Assembly (NCBI GenBank): GCA_017542245.1 | Contig: JAFXXN010000078.1 | Span: forward strand, 62,001 to 126,000 | Length of the DNA stretch: 64,000 bases | Source of the DNA: Lachnospiraceae bacterium | GTDB lineage: Bacteria; Bacillota; Clostridia; Lachnospirales; Lachnospiraceae | Direction: 5' to 3' | Shown here: piece by piece, positions 8,778-17,569 of the stretch | Numbering within the stretch: position 1 is the stretch's first letter | Layout of the letters: every line of letters starts with the position of its first letter | Translations under genes and position numbers: made by a program | The notes under the pieces: generated by a model | Seen by the model: only the letters and a program-made list of their open reading frames with translations | Told to the model about the DNA's origin: nothing | The model's database searches: none

Positions 8778-10244
8778 ATGATGAGAAAAAAGACTATCTG
8801 TCTGGCAGTTATACTGACATTGGTTATATCTATGCTTATGCCTGTAGGGGCAGCGCAGGCTGATGATGATCTTGATGTAAGTTTTTCGGCTTATTTTGGG
8901 CAGAACGATGCAAGAACAATGTTTCAGATGTTAAATGAATTTAGAAGCAAAGAAGGAAGATATGAGGACAGTTCATGTCCCCTGGATTATGACTATGACC
9001 TTGAAAAAGTTGCCATGCAGAGAGCTGCAGAGATAGTCATAAGTTTTAATACTGACCATATACGTCCTGATGGAAAAGATTATCTTCAGACTTTGGCAGA
9101 CTATGGTTTTGATACCAGACCCAGATATGCCATGTATGGAGAAAATATTCTGTTTGGCACAGATGATTCGATGAAACTTGATACAGCTTTTGAGAAACTG
9201 TGCGAGAAGGATGAAAACCGAAAGGTTATGCTCGGATATTTTACTTCTGTAGGCATAGCGCATATAAAAATGGAAGATAAAATAGATTTCTGGGTACAGG
9301 TTTTTTCTGATGAAGGAAAGAATACTTCATATACCGCACCTATAGAAGGTTTTCAGACAGTAAACGTAAAGGTTTTACCTTCACTTGTAGAGAGTCTGAA
9401 TGTAGATTATACTTCAGGAACAACTTCAGTGGCAGTGGGAGCTACCACCGCGGTTCCTGTATATACACCAAGAGCAAAGTTTATCGGCAGCGAGTTAAAT
9501 GAAGAACTTATTCTTTCACCGCTGAAGTTTGAATCAGCAGATGAGTATGTAAAAGCATCAAATGGTATGATGACCGGATTAAAGCAGGGAACAGGAACTA
9601 TATCTGCTTCACTCCTTGGCAGGACATTCTCTTATCAGATAAGTGTAACGGCAGGCAGCGGTGTGCCCACACCTACGCAGGCACCTACGAGCACTCCAAT
9701 GCCTACACAGACACCTACAACCACACCTGTATCTACACAGACACCTACAGCCACTCCTGAACCCACTACTGCAACACCTACTCCTACAGCCGGACCGTCC
9801 GGAAAGGTTTCACTTAAGAAGGGTGAGAAGTTTGAAAAAGACGGTATAAAGTATACAGTAACAGCTTCGGGTAAGGTTGAGGTTTCTGCACTTACATCTA
9901 AGAAGGTTACAGAATTAAATGTTCCTGCAACCGTGACTTACTCAGGAGTAAAATATAAAGTAGTTAAGATTGGTACAGGAGCTTTTAAAGGGAATAAAAA
10001 GTTGGAAACAGTTACCCTTGGAAAAAATATCGCTACAATAGGTAAAAAAGCTTTTTATGGCTGCTCAGCCCTTAAAAATATAACATTCTCCGGTACATCT
10101 TTCAAAAAGATAGGAAGTAAGGCATTTACTAAAATAAACGCTAATGCAAAAGTTTATGTGCCGAGTAAAAAAGAGTCCGCTTACAAAAAGCTTTTAAAAA
10201 CAGGCGGGCTGAACAGTAAAATAAAGATCTTAACATCTAAATAA
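8778..10244 (+). CDS. Secreted CAP (SCP/PR1) domain protein with Pro/Thr linker and BspA-type leucine-rich repeats
   Basis: A surface or secreted protein of unknown substrate. The start is ATG 8778 (or 8781) behind GGAGG 8768-8772; an upstream TTG overlaps that site and is unlikely. It has a signal peptide (residues 1-30, core LAVILTLVISMLMPVG). A CAP/SCP-like domain spans about residues 40-190, with LNEFRS near the start, a His in NTDHIRPDG and YGENILFG. A beta-rich section follows, then a Pro/Thr linker at about 296-340. The C-terminal domain has BspA-like LRR_5 repeats (IGTGAFKGNKKLETVTLG, IGKKAFYGCSALKNI). CAP plus LRR_5 is typical of gut Clostridia surface proteins. The C-terminal VPSKKESAYKKLL is the usual ending of such repeat domains. 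Confidence 0.8.
   Translation: MMRKKTICLAVILTLVISMLMPVGAAQADDDLDVSFSAYFGQNDARTMFQMLNEFRSKEGRYEDSSCPLDYDYDLEKVAMQRAAEIVISFNTDHIRPDGKDYLQTLADYGFDTRPRYAMYGENILFGTDDSMKLDTAFEKLCEKDENRKVMLGYFTSVGIAHIKMEDKIDFWVQVFSDEGKNTSYTAPIEGFQTVNVKVLPSLVESLNVDYTSGTTSVAVGATTAVPVYTPRAKFIGSELNEELILSPLKFESADEYVKASNGMMTGLKQGTGTISASLLGRTFSYQISVTAGSGVPTPTQAPTSTPMPTQTPTTTPVSTQTPTATPEPTTATPTPTAGPSGKVSLKKGEKFEKDGIKYTVTASGKVEVSALTSKKVTELNVPATVTYSGVKYKVVKIGTGAFKGNKKLETVTLGKNIATIGKKAFYGCSALKNITFSGTSFKKIGSKAFTKINANAKVYVPSKKESAYKKLLKTGGLNSKIKILTSK
9667..9797 (+). repeat. Pro/Thr linker repeat inside the CAP protein gene
   Basis: Degenerate repeats of ACACCTACNNC encode PTPTQAPTSTP-type units between the CAP and LRR domains. 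This is a flexible extracellular linker and a likely site of length variation or O-glycosylation. Confidence 0.7.
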
Positions 10245-10284
10245 ACTAAAAATAGTTGATATTTAGATTTGGGAGGATAATTTA

Positions 10285-11403
10285 GTGCAGAACAATAAGA
10301 AAAAGATTATCATAATCCTCGCTAGTGTAGCAGTAGTACTTGCTGCTGTTATTATAATAGTGGTTCTAACAAAGGGAAGCAAGGATAAGACAGAGGGAGA
10401 TAATGTCGAAAAAACAGTACAGGTAGATCCTAATGTAACAGCTACCGGAACGCCGGCAGCGACAGGAACTGAAGAGAACGATGTTTCGGCGACAGTAACA
10501 CCAGTACAGGATGATAATGATAATAATTCAGAAGAGAAGAAAACTGAAATAAAGGAAGCTGTAGCGGTTTCATTAGGTGAATATAAAGGATTAAAAGTTA
10601 AATATGAGCCTAAGGAAATAACTTCAGAAGATATTGATCTTCTTTTAGATAATCTGAAAAAGGAAAATACTACCCTTGTAAATCTTCCTGACAGGACTTT
10701 TGAAGATGGCGACATGGTAATAGTTAACTATGAGGGAAGCGTTGACGGGAAAACCATAGATGCTCTCTATGCAGTATGTTATCAGTTTACACTTGGAAAA
10801 AACATGTTCCCGGCAGAAATTGAAGCAGAAATAGTAAAGCATAAGATAGGTGATGTATTCTATGTGGATATGAAATATCCGGATGATGCAGTTGCTGTAC
10901 CTGAGGTCATAGGTAAGACTGTTAATTTCAAAATAGAACTGGTTGACGGATTTATGTATGAAGTTCCTGAGATCAATGATTCATTTATATCAAAAGTAAC
11001 AGAATATAAGAGCCTGGATGAGTACAGAAAACAAGAAACTGAAAGGCTTCAGAAAGAAGAAAATGACAAAGCTTATGAAGAATCCTTGATGAAACTAAAG
11101 CAGTTATTTGTTGACGGTTGTACCTTTACAGGAAATATTGATGATGAGATAAAGAAAGCTTATATTCTGCGCCTTAACAAAGATAATGATACATATATGG
11201 AACAATATCTTATGGATGCAGCAACTTATTATGAGCTGTATCTGGGGATTTCCGCTTCTGAGTATCAGAGTAAGGTTATGAATGAAGTTACGATTGAGAC
11301 CAAGTTTGATTATGCGATTTCTGAAGTTGCTAAGAAAGAAAATATAACAAAGGACGAAGCAGAACAAATGATAATTGACTCAGCTGTATTCGAAGGGAGA
11401 TAA
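10285..11403 (+). CDS. Membrane-anchored trigger-factor-like peptidyl-prolyl isomerase, 372 aa
   Basis: Probably a folding factor acting outside the membrane. The GTG start at 10285 has GGGAGG 10271-10276 before it. Residues 6-29 are a transmembrane helix with a Lys-rich cytoplasmic tip. A Thr/Glu/Asn-rich spacer runs to about residue 90. Residues about 135-222 match an FKBP-type isomerase (TFEDGDMVIVNYEGSVDG, VIGKTVNFKIELV), and residues about 225-372 match the helical C-terminal part of trigger factor (YEVPEINDSFISKVTEYKS). The ribosome-binding N-terminal domain of cytosolic trigger factor is missing, replaced by the anchor. It lies between a secreted CAP protein and membrane glycosyltransferases, which suits a client on the cell surface. 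Activity is not shown by sequence. Confidence 0.75.
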   Translation: MQNNKKKIIIILASVAVVLAAVIIIVVLTKGSKDKTEGDNVEKTVQVDPNVTATGTPAATGTEENDVSATVTPVQDDNDNNSEEKKTEIKEAVAVSLGEYKGLKVKYEPKEITSEDIDLLLDNLKKENTTLVNLPDRTFEDGDMVIVNYEGSVDGKTIDALYAVCYQFTLGKNMFPAEIEAEIVKHKIGDVFYVDMKYPDDAVAVPEVIGKTVNFKIELVDGFMYEVPEINDSFISKVTEYKSLDEYRKQETERLQKEENDKAYEESLMKLKQLFVDGCTFTGNIDDEIKKAYILRLNKDNDTYMEQYLMDAATYYELYLGISASEYQSKVMNEVTIETKFDYAISEVAKKENITKDEAEQMIIDSAVFEGR

Positions 11404-11451
11404 TTTATTAAAAAATACTATTTTTAGCAGTGCATAATGGGGGAGAAGGCA

Positions 11452-13197
11452 GTGCAGAGCAGCGGTGGTATAATAGAAAAAACTTTAAATAAAATATCTG
11501 ACAGGTTATTAAATCTATCAAAAAAAACAGAAGGAATTCAGGGTAAAACCCCTGAATTCCTTGTTGTACTTTTATACTGTGTTTTTCATATGCTTATGAT
11601 GCTGGTTCACGAGCCGTGGTTTGACGAAGCACTTGCATGGCTTATATCAAGAGATTCATCTTTATATGATATTATCTTTTCTGTGCCTCACTATGAGGGA
11701 CATCCTTCATTATGGCACCTCGTTCTTATGCCCTTTGCAAAGCTTGGAGCACCATATGAATTTTCCTTAAGCTTTGTAAGCTTGATTTTTAGCGGAACAG
11801 CTATGGTCATTTTAGTATATAAGGCTCCGTTTAAACGGATAATAAGGCTTTTAATTCCATTTACATTTTATCTTTTTTATCAATACAGTGTAATCAGCCG
11901 CCCTTACTGTATGATGATGCTGGCTATAATCCTTATGGGACTTACATATCCTAAAAAGGATGAACATCCTGGAAGATTTGTTTTATCAATGCTCTTTTTA
12001 TGCATGACAGGAGCATATGGGCTTGTAATATCATGTGGAATATGTATAGTATGGCTTGTAGAAATGTGGAGGGGTAACACCTATAAAATATCAGGAGATT
12101 CACAGGAGTGCAATTCCGGTATTAAAGGAATGGTCAAGAACTTGTTATCACATGGTAAAATTGTATGGCTGTTACTTCTACTATGTTATGCAATTTTCAT
12201 TCTTTTACGGATTATTCCGAAAAAAGACGCATATGCAGAGTTAAATAGAACGGGGACCGTTGTATTTGGTTTAGTAGGAAGAGTAGTGTATACTCTTTTT
12301 GGAGGCATTTCGGATATATTTATTACTAATACTTTTTCGCAGGATGGAACCTTAGCTAATGCAGGTATAACAATACCGGAACTATTCTCATGTGTAGCGA
12401 TAGGAGCAGTGATACTTTTAGTTATTTTCATGATCTCACGGAAGAAAAGATTAACGCTGTTATTCTTTTTGCCTTATTCTATGCTTTGTATCAGTATGGC
12501 TGTGCTTTATGCATCACGTCATCACATTGGAATTATTCTACTGTATTTGATATTTTGGGCATGGGTATACTGTAAAAAGGAAAATAAAGAAAATGAAGAG
12601 AAACAAGAATTTTCACCTTCAACACGATCATTAGGTGTTTTGGCGCTTACCCTAGGCTTGATTATTCCTTTGTATTGGGGAATATCATCCTCAATTTTTG
12701 ATGCTTTTTACAGTTACAGCTGGGGCAGGGAAGAGTCTGCATATCTTATAGAAAACAATCTTCAGAATAAGAGTATATTAGCTGAGTGGAGTCTTATGCC
12801 TACATTGCCTGAAGAAAAAGAAACAGTAGACGACTCTCAAGCAAGTGTACTTAAAGAAGCCATAACATTTAGTGGACCTGTAGTTTATTTATCTCCTTAT
12901 ATCCCGGATGCTCAATTTATTAATTCTCCTGATAAGATGGGATATAGTTTTGGATTTATACATAAAGTACCACAGGAGAATGAAACATCTGAACTTATAA
13001 CAAGTATAAGATCCTCAGAAAAACCGGATGTAATCATAGGAGAGGTTAATTATTCAGCAATATACTCTTTCGGAGAGTTCGATATGAATGACTATGTATG
13101 TGTTCATACGTTACAGGGTGGCGCTATTTGGAAAGGCGTACCACAGATACATGACTCAAAAATATATGTGTCGAAAAAAGTTTTAAGTCAGAATTAA
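11452..13197 (+). CDS. Polytopic GT-C-type glycosyltransferase-like membrane protein
   Basis: A membrane protein of about ten helices. I chose GTG 11452 because GGGGGAG (11439-11445) sits at good distance before it; ATG 11437 has no such site. After the first helix comes EPWFDEALAW (near residue 57), an Asp-Glu in the first outer loop as in GT-C glycosyltransferases of the GT39/ArnT type, then YEGHPSLWH near residue 80. These enzymes move a sugar from a polyprenyl-phosphate donor on the outer face. The C-terminal 150 residues are soluble. Its downstream neighbour is a paralogue with the same motifs. The donor and acceptor are unknown; a link to the polysaccharide locus downstream is an inference. 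A perfect hairpin lies inside the gene (see 11531-11562). Confidence 0.68.
   Translation: MQSSGGIIEKTLNKISDRLLNLSKKTEGIQGKTPEFLVVLLYCVFHMLMMLVHEPWFDEALAWLISRDSSLYDIIFSVPHYEGHPSLWHLVLMPFAKLGAPYEFSLSFVSLIFSGTAMVILVYKAPFKRIIRLLIPFTFYLFYQYSVISRPYCMMMLAIILMGLTYPKKDEHPGRFVLSMLFLCMTGAYGLVISCGICIVWLVEMWRGNTYKISGDSQECNSGIKGMVKNLLSHGKIVWLLLLLCYAIFILLRIIPKKDAYAELNRTGTVVFGLVGRVVYTLFGGISDIFITNTFSQDGTLANAGITIPELFSCVAIGAVILLVIFMISRKKRLTLLFFLPYSMLCISMAVLYASRHHIGIILLYLIFWAWVYCKKENKENEEKQEFSPSTRSLGVLALTLGLIIPLYWGISSSIFDAFYSYSWGREESAYLIENNLQNKSILAEWSLMPTLPEEKETVDDSQASVLKEAITFSGPVVYLSPYIPDAQFINSPDKMGYSFGFIHKVPQENETSELITSIRSSEKPDVIIGEVNYSAIYSFGEFDMNDYVCVHTLQGGAIWKGVPQIHDSKIYVSKKVLSQN
11531..11562 (+). other. Perfect 13-bp inverted repeat inside the GT-C gene
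   Basis: AAGGAATTCAGGG (11531-11543), loop TAAAAC, then its exact complement (11550-11562), about 80 bases after the start codon. No T-run follows, so it is not a classic terminator. The paralogous gene at 13223 lacks it at the same place. Confidence 0.7.
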
Positions 13198-13222
13198 AGA
13201 ATAAATTTTGGGAGGCTGTGAG

Positions 13223-14899
13223 TTGAAAAAGGAGTCAGCGATAATAAACAGAATATACTCCGTAATATCTCTGATTTCTTCAAAGACGGAAAGACTGAAG
13301 GGTAGATATCCGGAAATTACAGTATTACTATTATATATAGTACTTCATATAGTTATTACCTGCTTTCATGAACCTTGGTATGATGAAGCTGAAGCATGGA
13401 ATATTGCAGCATCGGGAGAACTAAAAGAGATATTGTTTGAAGTTCCCTCATATGAGGGACATCCGGCTTTATGGCATATCATATTGATGCCATTTGCATA
13501 TTTCGGATTGAACTATGAACTGTCTTTGAATATTGTAACGCTACTATTTTCAGGAATAACGGTAACGCTTATACTGTTTAAATCTCCGTTACCGAGAATA
13601 GTAAACATATTTATTCCATTCACTTATTTTATTTTCTACCAGTATGGAGTTATAGCCAGACCATATTGTGTTACACTACTGGCTTTTATATTATTAGCTA
13701 TAACATATTCTAAACGAAATACAAAACCGCTGTTTTATACGGCTTCACTTGCTCTATTATGCGCTACGAGTGCATACGGAGTTGTTATCAGCGGAGGACT
13801 TGCTGCTGTATGGCTGGTAGAATTTGTTTGGAATATAATAAAGAATAGAATAGAGAAAAAGTCCGTTTCACAAGTTTTGCTTAGTATTTTGAGAGATAAA
13901 ACAACTTTATCGCTTTTAGTACTTCTTATATATGCTATTTTTATAATTGTAAGGATTATTCCTGAAAATGAAGGCGGAATAGCATCCCATACGGCTGACC
14001 AGGTTAATACGTTGCTCGAAAGGCTGATATATACCTTTTTTGCTATGATACCGGATGTATTGATAACCAACACATATAATACATATGATTATCTGAATAA
14101 AGTACAGTTTGACACTGTTTCATTTATAGCTACTTCTTTATTGGGCATAGCAATTATTTCAGGTATAATCTATATTGGTAAGAAAAAGAAAACATTATGG
14201 ACATTTTTAGTCCCATATATTCTTTTTGCAGCTTTCAGCGCCGGAATATATCTTTGTATACATCACATAGGGATATTATTTGGACTACTTCTCTTTTGGA
14301 TATGGATTAGTTTCGGAAACAATGAAAAGGTTCAAGTTACTCCTATATTAATGAAAGTAATTGCAATATTCAGTACTGTTGCAATACTAATGTCTTTTTG
14401 GTGGAATGTTATGTCCTGTGTTACAGAGATAAATGGAAACTATTCTCCGGATGCAAGAATAGCGGAATATATAAGAGACAATGACCTTAATTCTTGTAAT
14501 ATTTTGTTTCAGAACTCAAATTCAGACAGTGATGATTATAAACATTCTGCCAGGGAAGTGGCTTTTTTACCTTACAGGACTAATGAAAACATATTAAATT
14601 GGCCTGTTGAAAAGCCTTTATTCCCGGCTTATTTGAAATCTGATTCGGAAGAATTTATGCAAGAGCTAAAAAATGCCATAAAAAACGGAGCAATTCCTGA
14701 TGTTATAATTGACTACCCGGATCTTGGAGCTATATACGGTTCTAAAGTTTCAGCATCAGATTATGAAACAGTTTTAAAGATTACTTCGAAATATATATGG
14801 AAGGGCTCCGGGATGGATACTTTTACATATATTTCATTACGTAAAGTAACTACTATTTTAATAAAAGAGAGATACACAAAATTGTTGGAGAAATTTTAA
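13223..14899 (+). CDS. Polytopic GT-C-type glycosyltransferase-like membrane protein (paralogue)
   Basis: Closely resembles the preceding protein: EPWYDEAEAWNIA, then VPSYEGHPALWH and the same helix pattern, so it arose by duplication. The start is TTG 13223, seven bases after GGGAGG (13210-13215); a TTG at 13208 overlaps that site. The first-loop Asp-Glu is kept, so both copies are probably active. The C-terminal soluble part differs most, including NSNSDSDDYKHS around residue 435, which may reflect a different acceptor. The gap to the upstream gene is 25 bases, so they are co-transcribed. Specific sugar unknown. Confidence 0.68.
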   Translation: MKKESAIINRIYSVISLISSKTERLKGRYPEITVLLLYIVLHIVITCFHEPWYDEAEAWNIAASGELKEILFEVPSYEGHPALWHIILMPFAYFGLNYELSLNIVTLLFSGITVTLILFKSPLPRIVNIFIPFTYFIFYQYGVIARPYCVTLLAFILLAITYSKRNTKPLFYTASLALLCATSAYGVVISGGLAAVWLVEFVWNIIKNRIEKKSVSQVLLSILRDKTTLSLLVLLIYAIFIIVRIIPENEGGIASHTADQVNTLLERLIYTFFAMIPDVLITNTYNTYDYLNKVQFDTVSFIATSLLGIAIISGIIYIGKKKKTLWTFLVPYILFAAFSAGIYLCIHHIGILFGLLLFWIWISFGNNEKVQVTPILMKVIAIFSTVAILMSFWWNVMSCVTEINGNYSPDARIAEYIRDNDLNSCNILFQNSNSDSDDYKHSAREVAFLPYRTNENILNWPVEKPLFPAYLKSDSEEFMQELKNAIKNGAIPDVIIDYPDLGAIYGSKVSASDYETVLKITSKYIWKGSGMDTFTYISLRKVTTILIKERYTKLLEKF

Positions 14900-14912
14900 G
14901 GAGAGAAAAACT

Positions 14913-16568
14913 GTGATTGCTATAAAATATCGGGATATAAAAAAGGTTGCTTTCATAATTCTTGCTTTGCCATTTTTATGCTTTGCTATCGGTTGGTTAA
15001 AATGGTACTGGGCAATAGCTGCCTCTCTGGCTACAATACTATGTGTATTTTTTGGAGTATTTAGGGAAAAGGCTTCCGGAACAAAAGAGTATATGAAGGA
15101 TTGCTTCGGAAATACATTAGACTCAGAATATTCAGTAAATGTATCTTGGAAAATTCTTATAATATTTTCTGTTATAGCAATTATCTGGATTTGGCAGTCA
15201 GGTATAGGTGGATTTTGGACTCAGAGTGACGATTTTATATTTAGAAATGCTATTTTCAGAGATATAGTATTAAGAGATTGGCCAGTTATTTATCCCGTTA
15301 CAGGGCATGCATTAGTATATTATATAGGTTACTGGCTATTCCCTGCATTATTTGGTAAGTTAATGCTTTTACTTGGAGCAAGTGAAGAAACCGCGTTCAG
15401 CATAGCCAACAGTGCACTTTTTGTATGGACATTTGTAATAATTATTCTGCTCTTTTTGTTGATCATTTATACACTTAAACTTTCAGACTCTAAAAAACAG
15501 ATATTTGCTGTAATATTATTTATACTGTTTAGTGGGGCGGATATAATAGGCAATATCGGATATTCATGGGAATATATTAACTATCATTATGAATGGTGGG
15601 CAAGTTCTTTCCAGTTTTCATCATTTACGACCTGTCTTTTCTGGGTATTCAACCAGGCAGTACCGGCATGGTTATGTTTTATGTGTGTGCTTCATGAAAA
15701 AACGATGAAGAACTACATTTTCATTGGTATGATGTGTTTGTTTAATGCACCGCTTCCGTTTGTTGGCTGGTTGGTCTTTTGTCTGTTTTTTGCTATACGA
15801 AAAGGTATTAGTATTTTTAAAGAAAGAAAACAATCAAAAGAGAAATCAAGGAAATTAAAGACATTCTTTCTTGAAATTCCATCAGTATCCAATATACTTG
15901 CTGCGCTTATAATATTCCCTATAGCAGGTACATACCTTCTGTCAAATCTGGCCATTCATGGGTCGGGTGCCATACGAATGGCGGAAGCAGAAATGGTTAC
16001 AGAAGAAGCGGCAATACCACCGGAGCTACAGTTCAGTTCAAATCCAGTAGTAAATTACTTTTCATTTATCTGTATAGAATTTGCACTATATATGATATTC
16101 ATGGCTTGGAAATATAAGAAGAATGCTATATATTATGTAACATTTGCGAGTCTGCTAATAATACCTTTACTGAAGATAGGTGGAAAACATGATTTTGCTA
16201 TGAGAGCATCTATACCCGCACTGGTTATGGTATTCTTTTTGGTAGCAAAATTCCTTATAGAAGAAAAAGCTATCCTGAAGCTTAAAGGTTCTATAAAACG
16301 TATGACATATATTATGCTAGTCATCTTTTTGATAATAGGTAGTTGTACTCCACTTATGGAGTTTCTTCGCGGATTTCATGAAGTTTCAGAGTATGGTATA
16401 GGTAATGAAAAGTATGATAACGTATATACTTTAGGATGTGACGGACCATATGATGAACCCGGTAAAACAAGGATTTACAGTAATTTTGTGGCAATAGATC
16501 TTGATGAACAGATTTTCTTTAAGGTGTTTGCTAAAAGATCATCTGCTATAGTTGATGATGGAAAATAA
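14913..16568 (+). CDS. Polytopic membrane protein, possibly GT-C-like, 551 aa
   Basis: GTG start at 14913 with AAGGAG (14898-14903) before it, 13 bases after the previous stop. About ten to twelve hydrophobic helices. The first large outer loop has WTQSDDFIFRNAIFRD, an acidic pair in the position where GT-C enzymes keep catalytic acids, followed by RDWPVIYPVTG. A loop of about 70 residues with MAEAEMVTEEAAIPPELQ lies near residue 350. It is the last gene before the promoter at 16595, so the three membrane genes form one unit. I do not recognise the family well; an enzyme or transporter of lipid-linked sugars is a guess from context. Confidence 0.55.
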   Translation: MIAIKYRDIKKVAFIILALPFLCFAIGWLKWYWAIAASLATILCVFFGVFREKASGTKEYMKDCFGNTLDSEYSVNVSWKILIIFSVIAIIWIWQSGIGGFWTQSDDFIFRNAIFRDIVLRDWPVIYPVTGHALVYYIGYWLFPALFGKLMLLLGASEETAFSIANSALFVWTFVIIILLFLLIIYTLKLSDSKKQIFAVILFILFSGADIIGNIGYSWEYINYHYEWWASSFQFSSFTTCLFWVFNQAVPAWLCFMCVLHEKTMKNYIFIGMMCLFNAPLPFVGWLVFCLFFAIRKGISIFKERKQSKEKSRKLKTFFLEIPSVSNILAALIIFPIAGTYLLSNLAIHGSGAIRMAEAEMVTEEAAIPPELQFSSNPVVNYFSFICIEFALYMIFMAWKYKKNAIYYVTFASLLIIPLLKIGGKHDFAMRASIPALVMVFFLVAKFLIEEKAILKLKGSIKRMTYIMLVIFLIIGSCTPLMEFLRGFHEVSEYGIGNEKYDNVYTLGCDGPYDEPGKTRIYSNFVAIDLDEQIFFKVFAKRSSAIVDDGK

Positions 16569-16594
16569 AATGCTATTTGAAAAATAACGGGAAA

Positions 16595-16624
16595 TTGACA
16601 GAATAAGTTTAAAAGTGTTATAAT
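16595..16624 (+). promoter_or_regulatory. Consensus sigma-A promoter of the polysaccharide locus
   Basis: TTGACA (16595-16600), 18-base spacer, TATAAT (16619-16624). Both hexamers are exact consensus. The predicted start is near 16631, leaving a leader of about 128 bases before rfbF. Confidence 0.85.
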
Positions 16625-16630
16625 ATAAGG

Positions 16631-16758
16631 ATGAATCCTGTAATATTGATACATCGGCGGGTACGTGGTCATTGAACAGGAGGACATAGTGTGTTTTGAC
16701 GAACTCTGTTAAGGAGTTCGATGGCGAAGCACGCAAAAAATGGGGAGACAGAGAAGGA
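16631..16758 (+). promoter_or_regulatory. Structured leader with two mini-ORFs upstream of rfbF
   Basis: TCCTGT (16636-16641) can pair with ACAGGA (16676-16681), covering part of a perfect ribosome binding site AGGAGG (16678-16683). That site precedes GTG 16689, which opens a 7-codon ORF (MCFDELC) ending at TAA 16710-16712. The hairpin CGAACTC/GAGTTCG (16700-16720) covers a second site AAGGAG (16711-16716), followed by ATG 16721 of a 13-codon ORF (MAKHAKNGETEKE). Its TGA overlaps the rfbF ATG as ATGA (16759-16762). The geometry allows stepwise translational coupling from mini-ORF 1 to mini-ORF 2 to rfbF. Alternatively a TTG at 16696 could extend rfbF itself. Regulation is inferred from layout. 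Confidence 0.5.
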
Positions 16759-17532
16759 ATGAAAGTAGTATTACTTGCCGGAGGATTCGGCACCAGAATA
16801 ACAGACAGTTTTACGCAGAAACCTAAACCTATGTTTGAAATAGGCGGTATGCCTATATTGTGGCATATAATGAAAGAATACTCATATTATGGCTTTAACG
16901 AGTTTGTCATATGCGCAGGATACATGCAGCACGTAATAAAGGACTGGTTTGCCGATTATTTTCTTCATAGCAGTGATGTAAAATTTGATTTTCGTAATGG
17001 ACAGAATGAGATGACGGTGTTTAACAGTCACTGTGAGCCATGGGAAGTTACTATAGCCGATACGGGCTTAAATACTATGACCGGGGGAAGAATAAAGCGG
17101 ATAAAACCCTATGTAGGCAATGAAACGTTTATGATGACCTATGGTGATGGCGTCTGCGACGTAAACATAAAAGAACTTGCTGAATTCCATAAATCACATG
17201 GGAAGATTGCAACTCTGACAGCAGTTTCACAGAAACAGCAAAAAGGTGTTCTTGATATAGATGGCAATACTGTTCGTTCATTCCGTGAAAAAAATATATC
17301 GGATAATTCTACGATAAATGCCGGATATATGGTATTGGAGCCGAAGGTCTTTGACTATATAGATGGAGATGAAACTGTATTTGAAGGAGAGACCTTAAGC
17401 CGCTTGGCTGAAGAAGGAGAGCTCAAATCATTTGTTCACAAAGGATTCTGGCAGTGTATGGATAACCGACGTGAAATGGAAATATTGGAAAAAATGCTTG
17501 AACAGGGTGTTGCTCCATGGAAGAAGTGGTAG
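16759..17532 (+). CDS. rfbF: Glucose-1-phosphate cytidylyltransferase
   Basis: Makes CDP-glucose from glucose 1-phosphate and CTP, the first step to CDP-linked deoxysugars. The protein begins MKVVLLAGGFGTRITDSF, the nucleotidyltransferase signature (LAGGxGTR), with KPKPMFEIGGMPILWHIM and the metal-binding TYGDGVCDV near residue 130. From ATG 16759 the length is 257 residues, the family's usual size; the in-frame extension from TTG 16696 would add 21 unmatched residues. It opens the CDP-sugar pathway completed by rfbH (33644) and rfbG (37004), about 16 kb away in the same direction. Expression probably depends on the leader just upstream. Confidence 0.93.
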   Translation: MKVVLLAGGFGTRITDSFTQKPKPMFEIGGMPILWHIMKEYSYYGFNEFVICAGYMQHVIKDWFADYFLHSSDVKFDFRNGQNEMTVFNSHCEPWEVTIADTGLNTMTGGRIKRIKPYVGNETFMMTYGDGVCDVNIKELAEFHKSHGKIATLTAVSQKQQKGVLDIDGNTVRSFREKNISDNSTINAGYMVLEPKVFDYIDGDETVFEGETLSRLAEEGELKSFVHKGFWQCMDNRREMEILEKMLEQGVAPWKKW

Positions 17533-17569
17533 TTACTTTAGAGAGGGTAAATAGTACCGGGTAACAAAT

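Noticed and set aside
9667-9797. Repeats considered as a CRISPR or minisatellite array
   Set aside because: Repeats are short, degenerate and in frame, encoding a Pro/Thr linker; no spacers.
10263-10715. 150-residue minus-strand frame opposite the trigger-factor-like gene
   Set aside because: Ser/Thr-rich shadow of the low-complexity linker; no start signals.
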